Positions 22,738 through 32,300 of a stretch of 49,600 bases of DNA are shown here, one piece after another; the first letter of the stretch is position 1, and each line of letters starts with the position of its first letter. Location: assembly GCA_964422065.1 (NCBI GenBank), contig CAYQZW010000004.1, positions 1 through 49,600 of the forward strand. Direction: 5' to 3'. Made by a program: the position numbers and the translations under genes. The notes beneath the pieces were generated by a model, which was not told where the DNA came from, did not search any database, and saw only the letters and a program-made list of their open reading frames with translations. Origin of the DNA: S141-55 sp964422065 (GTDB lineage: Bacteria; Hydrothermota; Hydrothermia; WGAB01).

Positions 22738-24896
22738 GGCCGGTCGCCAGGAGCGGGGAGGGAGTCCGGGGCCCAGAGTTCAAGTTCCCGGATGAAGCCC
22801 CCTTCACGGTCTACACCGATGCCGTAGTTTTGATGGCCCCGTTGGGGGTCGTCCAGTGGGGGCTGGAACCACAGGGTGTCGTTCTGGAAGGGCACAGGGC
22901 CGCTGTCCTTTGGCCGCTCAAGGGGTTCATAGGTGTCCTGGCCCCCCAGGTCCAGGAACAAAGCGAGGGAAGGAACGTCATACAGGTACGGCAAGGTTTT
23001 GGAAGGACGCTGGTAGAAATCCCGTGGGGAGGCATAGCCGAACTTATGGGTTTTCCAGAGGGCGGCATAGTGGTCATTGCCGCCCAGGTCAATGAAGAAG
23101 GCTTGGGATCGGATCTGAGCCACGCCGATGGAGATGATGCGGGCCTGGTAGGTGTCATTTCCGGCGCGGTCCAGGAAAAACGCCTCGGTGAAGTCCCATC
23201 CGAAGCCAAGGGCTGCGCCGGCGGTCTCAAAAAGGGTGTGCTGGTCGTTGCCGGCTTCATCAATCAAGGCGCCGATGGCGAAGTGGGCGCCAGACGCCTG
23301 GGTAAAATAGCAGGACTCGTAGACGTCGTTGCCCTGTTCGTCCACGAGCAGGCCGACGCCGAACCAGTAGCCGGTGCCGAGGGACCAGTTGCCAGACCGG
23401 TAAGTGTCATCGCCTTCAAGGTCCAGCAGCATCCCCAGGCCGCCGGCCCAACTATGGCCATCGGATCCATCGCCACGCCGGCCGCCGCCGAAGCCCTGGG
23501 CATTGTTCGCATTGATCTTGTATTGGGAATGGTAATCGCCGCGGTCAAAGACCGAACTCAAGGGTTCGGCCTCGTAGTGGTCATTGCCCCGGGCATCTAC
23601 GAGGAAGCCGATGCCTCCGAACTCTCCATCGCCCTGTCCGTTGCCGAAGAGGTAATACGTGTCACTCCCCTCCAAGTCTACCAGTCCCGCGACCCCCAGC
23701 AAGCCCGCGCCCTGAGCCACCTCTTTTGCGCGGTAGGTATCGTTCCCTTGTTCGTCCACGAGCAGGGCAAAGCCCAGTTGAGCCGCGCCTTGACTTAACG
23801 TGCCGGCACGATACGTATCGTTGCCGTTGTGGTCCCACAGCAGGCTGACCCCGAGGATGGCCGCACCCTGGGTCAGGTCACGACGCGTCTCATAGCGGTC
23901 GTCCCCCTGGAGGTCTACTGCGACCGAAAGCGGGCGGTCCGGCGCCGGAGTCGCCGCAACGAGACCTGGATAAACATCGTTCCCTCCGAAGTCTACAAAG
24001 AGGAGCGGGGTTTCGGCCTGGAGCGTGTCAGTGCCGGTCCCGGTGACCACGATTTCACCCCATGGGGTCTGCAGACGGAGGCGGAACGGCTGGATTTTGC
24101 CCCATGTCCCGGATGCCGCGACGAAGTCTTCCGTCGCCTGGGTGACCTTTAGGGCGGCATAGAGCAAAGAGTGCCAGTCCATTTGTTGGAAGGCATCATC
24201 CACTTCCGGGTAATAGACCGAGCCATCGGGCTGGGTGGTCTGGAGATCCCGGATCCGGTAGACCTTCTGGGCAGTTTCTGCCTGGAGATTCCGCCGAGCC
24301 ACGTGAAGCCAGTAGATGGCGTCGGCCAGATTCTCCATGTAGGTGCCCAGCGCCTGGTAAGCCTGGGCAGGGAGCAGGGTGTCTGCCGCTGAACAGAAGT
24401 CGTCCCAAGGGTTCTGAACCTCGCCGTATTGTCCCCCAAAGGTAGGGCCCGGAGGCTGGTACCCTGCGAGAGACCAGAGCCGTGCCAGGCCCCGGCGTAG
24501 CGGGTCTCCCACGGTATCCTCTGCGACCCGATGGATGTTGGCCCCGTAAGATCGGAACCCCGTGACCCACGGGTCGACGCCCAATGCATACACGAGTCGG
24601 TAGATGCCCTGATGTTTCTGGTTTCGGAACTCTGGATCCAGATAGGTCTGGGCGGCATGGCTGAAGGTTTTGGCAAAGGTGTAGATCTGGAGAGGCTGCG
24701 CATAGAGGTCTTCAAAGAACCGGAGGGTATAGGGGAGGCGGGAAGGATCGGGGAACCGCGGCCAGGTCGACTGGGGGTGGAACCCCAGGTCTTCACGGGT
24801 CCAGCCGATCCGTGCGAGCAAGGTGTCCAGGAGATCCGGGGTTGGCGTGGAGGGGAGGGAGAACAGGAGGGCCGTAAGCCAGAGGAGCCCGGCCAT
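22734..24896 (-). CDS. secreted protein with about twelve 26-residue GND repeats
   Basis: 720 residues with a signal peptide (MAGLLWLTALLFSLPS). The first 280 residues are helical and carry no known motif. From about 295 to 680 there are about twelve repeats of the form LLVDEQGNDTYRAxxxxQGAAxLGFA: hydrophobic strand, Asp, G-N-D or G-D-D, Thr/His, Tyr, then a Gly-rich turn. The period is about 26 residues, with two longer inserts (near 460-495 and 560-580). The Asp/Asn-rich turns suggest a calcium-stabilised beta-solenoid. No T9SS tail is present. It follows moxR by 3 nt and overlaps the small membrane protein gene. I do not recognise a named family with a function. Confidence 0.7.
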   Translation of the reverse strand: MAGLLWLTALLFSLPSTPTPDLLDTLLARIGWTREDLGFHPQSTWPRFPDPSRLPYTLRFFEDLYAQPLQIYTFAKTFSHAAQTYLDPEFRNQKHQGIYRLVYALGVDPWVTGFRSYGANIHRVAEDTVGDPLRRGLARLWSLAGYQPPGPTFGGQYGEVQNPWDDFCSAADTLLPAQAYQALGTYMENLADAIYWLHVARRNLQAETAQKVYRIRDLQTTQPDGSVYYPEVDDAFQQMDWHSLLYAALKVTQATEDFVAASGTWGKIQPFRLRLQTPWGEIVVTGTGTDTLQAETPLLFVDFGGNDVYPGLVAATPAPDRPLSVAVDLQGDDRYETRRDLTQGAAILGVSLLWDHNGNDTYRAGTLSQGAAQLGFALLVDEQGNDTYRAKEVAQGAGLLGVAGLVDLEGSDTYYLFGNGQGDGEFGGIGFLVDARGNDHYEAEPLSSVFDRGDYHSQYKINANNAQGFGGGRRGDGSDGHSWAGGLGMLLDLEGDDTYRSGNWSLGTGYWFGVGLLVDEQGNDVYESCYFTQASGAHFAIGALIDEAGNDQHTLFETAGAALGFGWDFTEAFFLDRAGNDTYQARIISIGVAQIRSQAFFIDLGGNDHYAALWKTHKFGYASPRDFYQRPSKTLPYLYDVPSLALFLDLGGQDTYEPLERPKDSGPVPFQNDTLWFQPPLDDPQRGHQNYGIGVDREGGFIRELELWAPDSLPAPGDRP

Positions 24897-24899
24897 GGT

Positions 24900-25880
24900 T
24901 CAGAAGACCTGGTTCAAGAGGTCTTGTAGGATCTCTTCAGCGCGGACACCGTCGGCCTCGGCCGCGAAGTTGGTGAGGATGCGGTGTCGTAGGACGGGTG
25001 GGGCGACCCGGCGGAGGTCTTCTTCTCTTGGAACTGCCCGGCCTTTCATCAGAGCGCGGGCCTTGGCCCCCAGGATTAGGAACTGGGAGGCCCGCGGGCC
25101 TGCCCCATAACTCACGTAGTCTCGCACAATCTTCGGAGCAGAAGGATCCTGCGGGCGGGTGCTCCGGACCAGCCGAACGGCCTGTTCGACCAGGTGGTCC
25201 GGGACCGGGGCTTCCCGCACCCACCGCTGAATCTGGAGGATGTCGTCGCGGCTCAAAACCTTCTTTAATTCCGGCATCAAGGACGTCGTGGTGGTCCGAA
25301 CGATCTCCTCTTCCTCTTCCTTGGACGGGTAGTCCATGAGGATGTTGAACATGAAGCGGTCCAGTTGGGCTTCCGGCAGGGGATAGGTCCCCTCCTGTTC
25401 AATGGGGTTCTGGGTGGCCATGACGAAGAAAGGGGGTTCCAAGACATAGGTCCGGCCTCCGGCCGTGACCCGGAGTTCCTGCATGGCTTCCAGGAGGGCA
25501 GATTGGGTCTTGGGTGGGGTCCGGTTGATCTCGTCGGCCAGGATCATGTGGGCGAAGATCGGGCCCTTGACGAACTGGAAGTGGCGTCGGCCGGTCTCGG
25601 GGTCTTCCTGGAGGATGTCGGTGCCGATGATGTCCATAGGCATGAGGTCCGGGGTAAACTGGATGCGGGAGAATTTGAGGTCCAGGATCTGGGCCAGGCT
25701 TTTGACCAGGAGGGTCTTGGCGAGGCCGGGGACACCAACGATGAGCACGTGGCCCCCAGAAAACAGGGCAATCAGGATCTCTTCAATGACCTCTCGTTGA
25801 CCGACGATGACCTTGGAGAGTTCCTGGAGGATGTCCTGTTCGGCCAGGTGGATTTGGTCCAGGGTTTTCTCTACCGCCAT
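24900..25880 (-). CDS. MoxR-family AAA+ ATPase
   Basis: 326 residues. Walker A is GVPGLAKT (49-56), Walker B is ILADEINRTPPKTQSALLEAM, sensor 1 is ATQNPIEQEGTYPLPEAQLDRF (22 residues, split here as ATQNPIEQEG and TYPLPEAQLDRF), and the lid domain ends with RHRILTNFAAEADG. MoxR proteins act as chaperone-like ATPases that insert cofactors or activate membrane or secreted partners, usually with a VWA protein. No VWA or DUF58 gene is adjacent. Its neighbours are the GND-repeat protein and two membrane proteins, which is unusual for moxR. The start at 25880 is set by a promoter whose -10 box is 9 nt upstream. Confidence 0.93.
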   Translation of the reverse strand: MAVEKTLDQIHLAEQDILQELSKVIVGQREVIEEILIALFSGGHVLIVGVPGLAKTLLVKSLAQILDLKFSRIQFTPDLMPMDIIGTDILQEDPETGRRHFQFVKGPIFAHMILADEINRTPPKTQSALLEAMQELRVTAGGRTYVLEPPFFVMATQNPIEQEGTYPLPEAQLDRFMFNILMDYPSKEEEEEIVRTTTTSLMPELKKVLSRDDILQIQRWVREAPVPDHLVEQAVRLVRSTRPQDPSAPKIVRDYVSYGAGPRASQFLILGAKARALMKGRAVPREEDLRRVAPPVLRHRILTNFAAEADGVRAEEILQDLLNQVF

Positions 25881-25889
25881 AGTTCGGGC

Positions 25890-25918
25890 ATTTTAAGGGA
25901 ACCCCCAAAAGATGGCAA
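25890..25918 (-). promoter_or_regulatory. promoter of the moxR-GND-nnrS-like operon
   Basis: On the minus strand TTGCCA (25918-25913), a 17-nt spacer and TAAAAT (25895-25890). The moxR ATG at 25880 follows after 9 nt, with no ribosome site, so a nearly leaderless mRNA is predicted. Confidence 0.65.
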
Positions 25919-25925
25919 GGAGCGG

Positions 25926-26759
25926 CTACTCCTTGATGGCGCCGGCGGTGAGGCCGGCCACGATTCGGTGCTGGAAGACGAAGACCAGCACCACCAAGGG
26001 CACCGTTACGATCACCGAGGCCGCCATGATGGAGCCCCAGGGGACCTCATAAGGGCTGGCCCCGCCGAAAAAGGCGATGGCGACCGGCACAGTCCGGACC
26101 TTGTCTCCGACCGTGAAGGTCAGCGCGAATAGGAATTCGTTCCACGCCGCAATGAAGGCCAGGAGGCCGGTTGTGACCAGCCCCGGGCCGGTGAGGGGCA
26201 ACAGGATCCGCCAGAAGGCCGTGAACGGGCTGGCACCGTCCACATAGGCGGCCTCCTCCAGTTCACGGGGCAGTGTCCGGAAGTACTGAGTCATCACCCA
26301 GACCGTAAATGGGAGGGTAAAGAGCAGGTAAGACAGGATCAGGCCCGGGTGACTATTGAAGAGTCCGAGCCCCCGAAGGAGGACAAACAGGCCGGAGAGG
26401 ACCGCAATTTGGGGGAACATGGTCATGGCCAGCACAAGGTAGAGCAGCACGTTCTTGCCGCGCAGGGGCAATCGTCCCAGGGCGTACGCCCCCAGCGAGC
26501 CGATCCCCAGTGCGATCCCGGTGGTGCCGCCTGCGACGATCAAGGAATTCAGGAGGTTTCTCCCGAAATTGGCGGCCCGGAAGACGTTTTTGTAGTGTTC
26601 CCAGGTCCAGGGGATGGGCCATAACTTGAGGATCGTGGAAAAGAGGTCAGCACTCGGCTTGAACGAAGAGATCACTGCCCAATAGAACGGGAACAGGCTA
26701 TAGGCGGTAATGATCAGCAGGAGCACGCCGAAACCCAGGGCCTTCAGTCGTTTAGTCAT
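25926..26759 (-). CDS. sugar-type ABC transporter permease (MalG/CUT1 family)
   Basis: 277 residues with six membrane helices. The EAA loop for the ATPase is EEAAYVDGASPFTAFWRILLPLTGPGL. The N-terminus ITAYSLFPFYWAVISSFKPSADLF is the CUT1 second-permease pattern. The start at 26759 overlaps the stop of the partner permease by 8 nt. No ATPase gene accompanies it, so a shared MsmK/UgpC-like ATPase encoded elsewhere is expected. It is the last gene of the importer operon. Confidence 0.92.
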   Translation of the reverse strand: MTKRLKALGFGVLLLIITAYSLFPFYWAVISSFKPSADLFSTILKLWPIPWTWEHYKNVFRAANFGRNLLNSLIVAGGTTGIALGIGSLGAYALGRLPLRGKNVLLYLVLAMTMFPQIAVLSGLFVLLRGLGLFNSHPGLILSYLLFTLPFTVWVMTQYFRTLPRELEEAAYVDGASPFTAFWRILLPLTGPGLVTTGLLAFIAAWNEFLFALTFTVGDKVRTVPVAIAFFGGASPYEVPWGSIMAASVIVTVPLVVLVFVFQHRIVAGLTAGAIKE

Positions 26760-27627
26760 AGACGCCTCGTCGCATGAGGTACAGGTAGACGACCACGAAA
26801 ACGGAGATGATGAGGAGGATGGCGATGGAGATGGCCGATCCGTAGCCGAGTTCCTGGAAATCTACGAGCACGCGTCGGTTATAGAGGGCCATGCTTTCGG
26901 TCTGATTGCCGCCTCCGGTCATCACGTAAATGACATCAAAGACGCGCAGGGCATCCAGGGTTCGGAAGACCAGGGTCACGAGCAGGATCGGGCGAAGCAG
27001 AGGAAACGTGATCCTTCGGAATTGTTGCCATGCAGAAGCGCCGTCCACGCGGGCGGCTTCGTAGAGTTCTTGGGGGATCATCTGGAGTCCGGCGAGGAGC
27101 ATCAAGACGACAAAGGGCGTCGTCTTCCAGACATCCACAGCGATGATGGAGGCCATGGCGGTCCCGGGCTGTGCGAGCCAGGCGATTTTCTGTTCCAGGA
27201 GGCCCAGTTTGGTGCCGATCAGGTTGACGACGCCGTAGATGTCGTGGAGCATCCATTTCCACATCTGGGCGGAGACCACGGTTGGGATGGCCCAGGGGAC
27301 GAGGACGGCCGCTCGCAACAGCCCGCGGCCCGGGAATGAGGCATGGAGGGCGAGGGCGATGCCAAGGCCGAGGACCGCCTCCAGACTGACCGAGACCCCG
27401 GTAAAGAAGAGGGTGTTCCTTACGGAAGCCAGGAAATCGGGGTCACCCAGCAGGTCCCGAAAGTTCTGGAGCCCAATCCATTGGGGTGGGCTGGTGCCGG
27501 AGAGCCAGGCATCGGTAAAGGCATAGCGGAACACCTGGCCCAGGGGGTAGAAGGCGACGAGGGCCACCGCGGCCAAGGTCGGCAAGAGGAAGAGCCAGGC
27601 CAGGCGTTTCTGGGCGGTGCTGAGCAT
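26752..27627 (-). CDS. sugar-type ABC transporter permease (MalF/CUT1 family)
   Basis: 291 residues with six membrane helices. The EAA loop is ELYEAARVDGASAWQQFRRITFPLLRPI. The N-terminus KRLAWLFLLPTLAAVALVAFYPLGQVFRYAF and the motif WIGLQNFRDLLGDPDF are typical of CUT1 first permeases (MalF/UgpA). The start at 27627 is 7 nt after the binding-protein stop. It pairs with the downstream MalG-type permease to form the channel. Confidence 0.92.
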   Translation of the reverse strand: MLSTAQKRLAWLFLLPTLAAVALVAFYPLGQVFRYAFTDAWLSGTSPPQWIGLQNFRDLLGDPDFLASVRNTLFFTGVSVSLEAVLGLGIALALHASFPGRGLLRAAVLVPWAIPTVVSAQMWKWMLHDIYGVVNLIGTKLGLLEQKIAWLAQPGTAMASIIAVDVWKTTPFVVLMLLAGLQMIPQELYEAARVDGASAWQQFRRITFPLLRPILLVTLVFRTLDALRVFDVIYVMTGGGNQTESMALYNRRVLVDFQELGYGSAISIAILLIISVFVVVYLYLMRRGVYD

Positions 27628-27634
27628 CGGGGGA

Positions 27635-28900
27635 TCAGCGACGACGGAGGATCCGCTGGAGTTTGCGCTCGATCTCCTGGACCGCCTGGGCAGCGGTCTT
27701 TTGACCGGTCAAGACCTCATGGACGGAAGAATAAAAGGCCTCTGAGATCCGGTTATACAGGGGGCCGGTGACCGTTGAGGGCCGAGCCACCGCGTTCTGG
27801 AGGACGGGCAACACAGACTGGAACCAGGGTCGGACCGTCAGGATCTCGGGGTCTTCATAGAGTGCCGGCCGAGTGGGCAACAGGGAAAGGGCCAGCGTGC
27901 GTTCCTTCTGGACCTCATAGGAGGTGAGGTATCGCACGAGTTCAACGGCGACCTCGGGATGTCGGGAATAGCGGGAGACCATGAGTTGCCAGCCGCCGAG
28001 TGTTGCGGCGTGCCGGCCCTCCGGGGTGTCCGCCCGGGGCAACACGGTGACCGCAAACTTGCCTCGGATCGGACTGTCCTCGCGATTGCACAAAGCGTAG
28101 GCGTAGGGCCAGTTCCGCATGAATAGGGCGTTGCCACTCTGGAAGACATTGCGGGCTTCCTCCTCCGCATAGGCGGTCACGCCGGGCGGGCTGATCCTGC
28201 CGACCCAGGACCGAGCGCGTTCCAGGGCAGCGATGGCGTTGGGATTGTTGATGGAGATCCGGCCATCGGGCTCTACGATGGTGCCCCCGCCGTGCGAGAC
28301 CAGCCATTCCAGGGCATCACAAGTCAGGCCTTCATAGCGTTTGCCCTGCCACACGAAGCCCCAGAAATCTTCATGGCCGGCCGCGCGCTCCGCCTGCTGG
28401 ATCTTCTCCGCCATCTCTTCCAGTTCGGACCAGGTCTCTGGAGGGTGGTCATAGCCGTATTTCTCTAAGAGGTCGGTCCGGTAATACAGCAGGCCGGCGT
28501 CGGTATAGAAGGGGATGGCCACGAGTTTGCCATTGACCGTGTTGTTCTGAATGATGGCCGGGAAGAACTGCTGGAGGTCTTGCTCGGAGAAGTACGGGCG
28601 GAGATCTAACGCATGCGGAGCCACGATGCCCGGCCAGATGACGTCAATGGTATAGATGTCCACATCCGGGCTCTGGGCGGCCCAATATTGCTGGAACAGG
28701 GCGAGCCGTTGATCGGTCTGGGCCGGGGTATCAATGTACTCAATGCGGTTCCCTGTGGCCTGGGCCCAGGCTTCGGCCTTCTGTTTGACCCAATAGCCGA
28801 TGCCGCCGACGGCCGTAGAGGGTCCGGCGATCCGGATCGTGACCCCTTGGGCCTGGCCAAAAGCGATCCAACAGAACAGGAGCGTGAGCACTTTACGCAT
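27635..28900 (-). CDS. ABC transporter extracellular solute-binding protein (family 1)
   Basis: 421 residues from the ATG at 28900, which has a GGGAGGAAC site and begins a signal peptide (MRKVLTLLFCWIAFGQAQG). Family 1 features are YDHPPETWSELEEMAEKIQQ, DFWGFVWQGKRYEGL, FQSGNALFMRNWPYAYAL and LGGWQLMVSRYSRHPEVAVELVRYLTS. These are the trehalose/maltose-binding (MalE/ThuE-like) patterns. The likely ligand is therefore a sugar or polyol. The coupling to a thiamine-binding-family gene (8-nt overlap upstream) keeps a thiamine-related ligand possible. Confidence 0.9.
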   Translation of the reverse strand: MRKVLTLLFCWIAFGQAQGVTIRIAGPSTAVGGIGYWVKQKAEAWAQATGNRIEYIDTPAQTDQRLALFQQYWAAQSPDVDIYTIDVIWPGIVAPHALDLRPYFSEQDLQQFFPAIIQNNTVNGKLVAIPFYTDAGLLYYRTDLLEKYGYDHPPETWSELEEMAEKIQQAERAAGHEDFWGFVWQGKRYEGLTCDALEWLVSHGGGTIVEPDGRISINNPNAIAALERARSWVGRISPPGVTAYAEEEARNVFQSGNALFMRNWPYAYALCNREDSPIRGKFAVTVLPRADTPEGRHAATLGGWQLMVSRYSRHPEVAVELVRYLTSYEVQKERTLALSLLPTRPALYEDPEILTVRPWFQSVLPVLQNAVARPSTVTGPLYNRISEAFYSSVHEVLTGQKTAAQAVQEIERKLQRILRRR

Positions 28901-29213
28901 GGTGTTCCTCCCGAAGGTACTGATGGACCCGTTCCACTTTGCTCCGGAGTGTGGGTTCCCGGTCGCGTCGTTCGTCCATCTTGATGACGGTTGAGACCCG
29001 CACCGCGCCGGCACGGAACACCGCTTCCTGCATTTCCCGAATGATCCGGAAGACGTCCTCGGCTTCTCCCAGGAGGGTGGTGAACATCGGGCCGAGTTCG
29101 TATTCCACGCGATCCTGTTGCTGAAGGACCCGGATGGCTTCGGCGACGTAGCGGCCGACGCTCACTTCCGAGCCAACGGGTGAGATGCTCACGGCTGCCA
29201 TGATTTTCGGCAT
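28893..29213 (-). CDS. MTH1187/YkoF-family thiamine-binding protein
   Basis: 106 residues. The pattern MAAVSISPVGSEVSVGRYVAEAIRVLQ, then YELGPMFTTLLGE, then FRAGAVRVSTVIKMDERRDRE is that of the MTH1187 (DUF77, Thiamine_BP) family. These form small ferredoxin-like tetramers; some members bind thiamine or its precursors. The ATG at 29213 has an excellent GGAGG site. The stop lies 8 nt inside the ABC binding-protein gene, so the two are coupled. It is the first gene of the importer operon. Its exact role in this importer is unknown. Confidence 0.88.
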   Translation of the reverse strand: MPKIMAAVSISPVGSEVSVGRYVAEAIRVLQQQDRVEYELGPMFTTLLGEAEDVFRIIREMQEAVFRAGAVRVSTVIKMDERRDREPTLRSKVERVHQYLREEHHA

Positions 29214-29234
29214 CCTTGACCTCCGTTCGTATAG

Positions 29235-29263
29235 GTTTTACAGGATGGCATCCGGGAACTCAA
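29235..29263 (-). promoter_or_regulatory. candidate promoter of the thiamine-binding/ABC importer operon
   Basis: On the minus strand TTGAGT (29263-29258), a 17-nt spacer and TAAAAC (29240-29235), with CCTG just before the -10. The first gene starts at 29213 after a short leader with GGAGG. Confidence 0.45.
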
Positions 29264-29270
29264 ACCAAAA

Positions 29271-29297
29271 GGCGGCCCCTCCGTCGGAGGGGCCGCC
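29271..29297 (-). terminator. strong hairpin terminator after the 1624-residue gene
   Basis: A perfect 12-bp GC-rich stem (GGCGGCCCCTCC at 29271-29282, GGAGGGGCCGCC at 29286-29297) with a 3-nt loop. On the minus strand it is preceded by TTTTTT and followed by TTTTGGTTTG. It lies 23 nt after the stop of the large surface protein gene and upstream of the next promoter. Confidence 0.85.
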
Positions 29298-29320
29298 AAA
29301 AAAGGAGCCCATGGTCTCGT

Positions 29321-32300
29321 TTATCGGACGAGCAAGAGTTTCTTGATCGAGCGATACGAATCCGCCTGGAACCGGTAGAAGTAGACCCCCTGTGCCACAC
29401 GCAGACCCTGGTTGTTCCGGCCGTCCCATTGGACGGTATGGTAGCCCGCGGGTAAGGTGCCGTTCACAAGCGTTCGGACGACACGTCCGGTCAGGTCATA
29501 GATCTGGAGGGTGACCTTCGTCGGTTTGGGCAACGCAAACTTGATGTTGGCCACGTTCCGGGCAGGGTTCGGATAGGCTGGATACAGCGCGAAGTATGCC
29601 GGGATCTGATCCTGTTCGGCAACCCCAACCTCGCCGTAGCCGACAATACACCGGATGAAGAAGTCTACGGTGGCTGGACCCCAGGTGCCGCCGTTGGGCT
29701 GCAGATAGGAGTGGTTGAACTGACTGGGGCTATCAATGAGGATCACGGGGTAGGTGCTCCGGAAGTGGGCGCCGACATAGAAGGGGTCATTCGTGGCGAT
29801 GCTGTCCGATCGGACATCCACATAGGTCCAGGCATGAGGGTTCATTGGGGTGTTGGACGGATAAACGGCATAGGGGCCGAAGATCGGTGCCCCGGGGAGA
29901 CCGCCACTGTTCCCCCAGACATAGAGGTCGACCGTGTCTAAGGGATAGTTCGGATCCATGTAAAAGTTGTACATCATCCAGAGGATGCGGGCACTGGAGT
30001 CCGGGACTGGTGCAAACTGGACCGCGATGTTGTCGCCCGGGCCCATCTGTGTGATGAAGCCGGGATCGCCGTCGTCAAAGTAGAGGACATGGCCGGTGAT
30101 GTAGAAGAAGGTGTCGGTCACGGTGGTGTTGTTCACGGTGTCTGCTGCGGTCAGGAAGTAAGAGACATAAGTGCCGAGGGCTGAGGGCGCAGGGATGGTG
30201 TAGTAGTGGTGGTTCCCGCTCACGCTGTCCGGTCCGATGCCGACGAACGGACCGCCGTCAAAACTGTAGTACAGGGAATCGTAGGCGAGAGGGGAGTAGT
30301 CCAGGATCTCGGCATCCACGGTATAGGCACCCAGGATGCTCAGGGTATCCGCAGGCGGCTCATGGAGGATGAGGGGTGGTGTCTCATCCACGGTGGTCCC
30401 GACGATCTCCACGTCGTCCACGAACCATCCGGTCTCGTGGTATGCGGGGTCGGAGACCACCCGGAACCGGATCCGGACATCCGGGTTCCCGACGAAGGCC
30501 GAGAGGTTAATCTCTTCCTGGGTCCAGGTATCCAGGGTGTCGTTGAATGTCGCGAGGGTGATCCAGGTGTTGCCGCCGTCGGTGGAGACGTCCACGTATC
30601 CGTAGTCAAAGCCCTGTTCGAGCCAGTGGACATTCCAGAAGCGGAGGTAGGCCCCGGCGTAGCCCGTAAGATCCACGCCAAAGGCCATCTCAGCCGTCAG
30701 GGTAGACATATCCGGGTAATTGGAATAGGGGCTTTCTGTGAAGGCATGGGTTGGGGAGTGGACCGTATCGCCTTCCTGGAGGCCCCAATCGCCGAACCAG
30801 TTGCCGAGGCCGTTTTCAAAGTCGTCAAAGAAGAGGACGGTTTCGCCGGAGACCGGCTCAATGTCTGCGGAATCCCGTGGTTCAATCTTGAAGTTGCCGA
30901 AGGAGTAATACAGCGGGCCCTGGACGTTATAGGCCTGGCCGGAGTCGGGCGTGAAGGCGTAGCCCCTGTCGTCGACCCGAACCGGGCCGGAGCCGTCGTC
31001 AATGAGCCATTCGCCGTAGCCGAGGTCGGGATTGACACAGACGGCGTTCTCAACCCGGACGAAGACGCCTTCGTACGCCTCTTGAGGCACATCGCCGGTG
31101 GGCAATACCGTCGGCCCCGGCAACGGTCTGCCTGAAGCCAGCACCTGGAGCAAGACGACGTTCTGCAGTTCCGTCAGGCCGTAATACTCGTTGACTTCCC
31201 CGACCACCAGGACACTGTCACCACGGCTCACGCCTGGTGCTCCACCGGTGTACACCCAGATGCCGTGCCATGCGCCGCCAGGTTGCTCCTCCAGGAAGAA
31301 CCCGTTGTTGTAGACCCCTGTTACGATCCCGGTAGTCGCGACGGTATCGCCCTGATACGGCGAGGTGGAGTCTTGGCCCTGGATCTCCATGATCGTGTGG
31401 AAGGTCGGTCCGGGGGTCACGGACACACTGTTGTCGGCATCATCAAAGGCAAAGATGTAGTAGCCCGTGCTGGGAGCGACGAAGGAATAGTTCTGGCCGG
31501 CGCCGCCTATGCCGCCCTGCCCATAGGCTGCTGCCCAGGAGTGCATCACGGCGTATTTGTATCCGGTACTGTCGCCTGCGTTGAAGAAGAACATGCCACT
31601 CCAGACGGTCCCCGTCCGGGTCAGGTTGTCGGCGGTGATGTCCCAGCCGTTGAAATCGCCAGCCAAAACCACGATCCAGTTGTTGTAGCCCTGATCCGAG
31701 GGGTCCACAAAGACCGCAGGGAGCCAGACCGTATCGCTGGAGAGCACCTGGAATCCAGAGCCATCCTCCAGCCAGGAGTTCGCATCATTCTCGCTGCCGA
31801 TCCAGTAGTTGTACTGATTCGTGGAATCTATATGCAGCAGGACCGTCCCGGTAAAGATATCATCGTTCGCGGAGGTATCCGGGTAGACCCCGTCGTTCTT
31901 CAATTCCACCATGGGCCCGGACCAGGCAGGGTCATAGTTGCCCTGGGCGTCCCATGAGCCGTTGGCCCAGAAAGAGCGGTAATGGGAGTCTCCGCCGACC
32001 TGTGCGGTGATCACGACCACGGCGGTATTGGCGGGCGGCTGATTGGGCATCCCGGGCGTTGCGCCGGCGGTCTGGAAGTCGGTCGAGGTGGTGATGTCGT
32101 AGCCGTCAAAGACCAGGCGATCGCCGTCCGGGATCGCAGCCCACGAACTGTCGGCCACATCCCGAGACCACCAGCCCATCTGGTCCACACGCTGGCCCGT
32201 GGCGTCAAAGAGGTACACGTTGTCGCCCGTGGCCCCCATGTTGAAATAGGGAGGGAAATCAGCCTGTTGCAGGAGGAAGAACTCCCCGGGATTGAGAACC

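Noticed and set aside
29214..29270. TPP riboswitch upstream of the thiamine-binding-family gene
   Set aside because: Only about 57 nt lie between the terminator stem and the ATG, too short for a THI-box aptamer, and no CTGAGA core is present.
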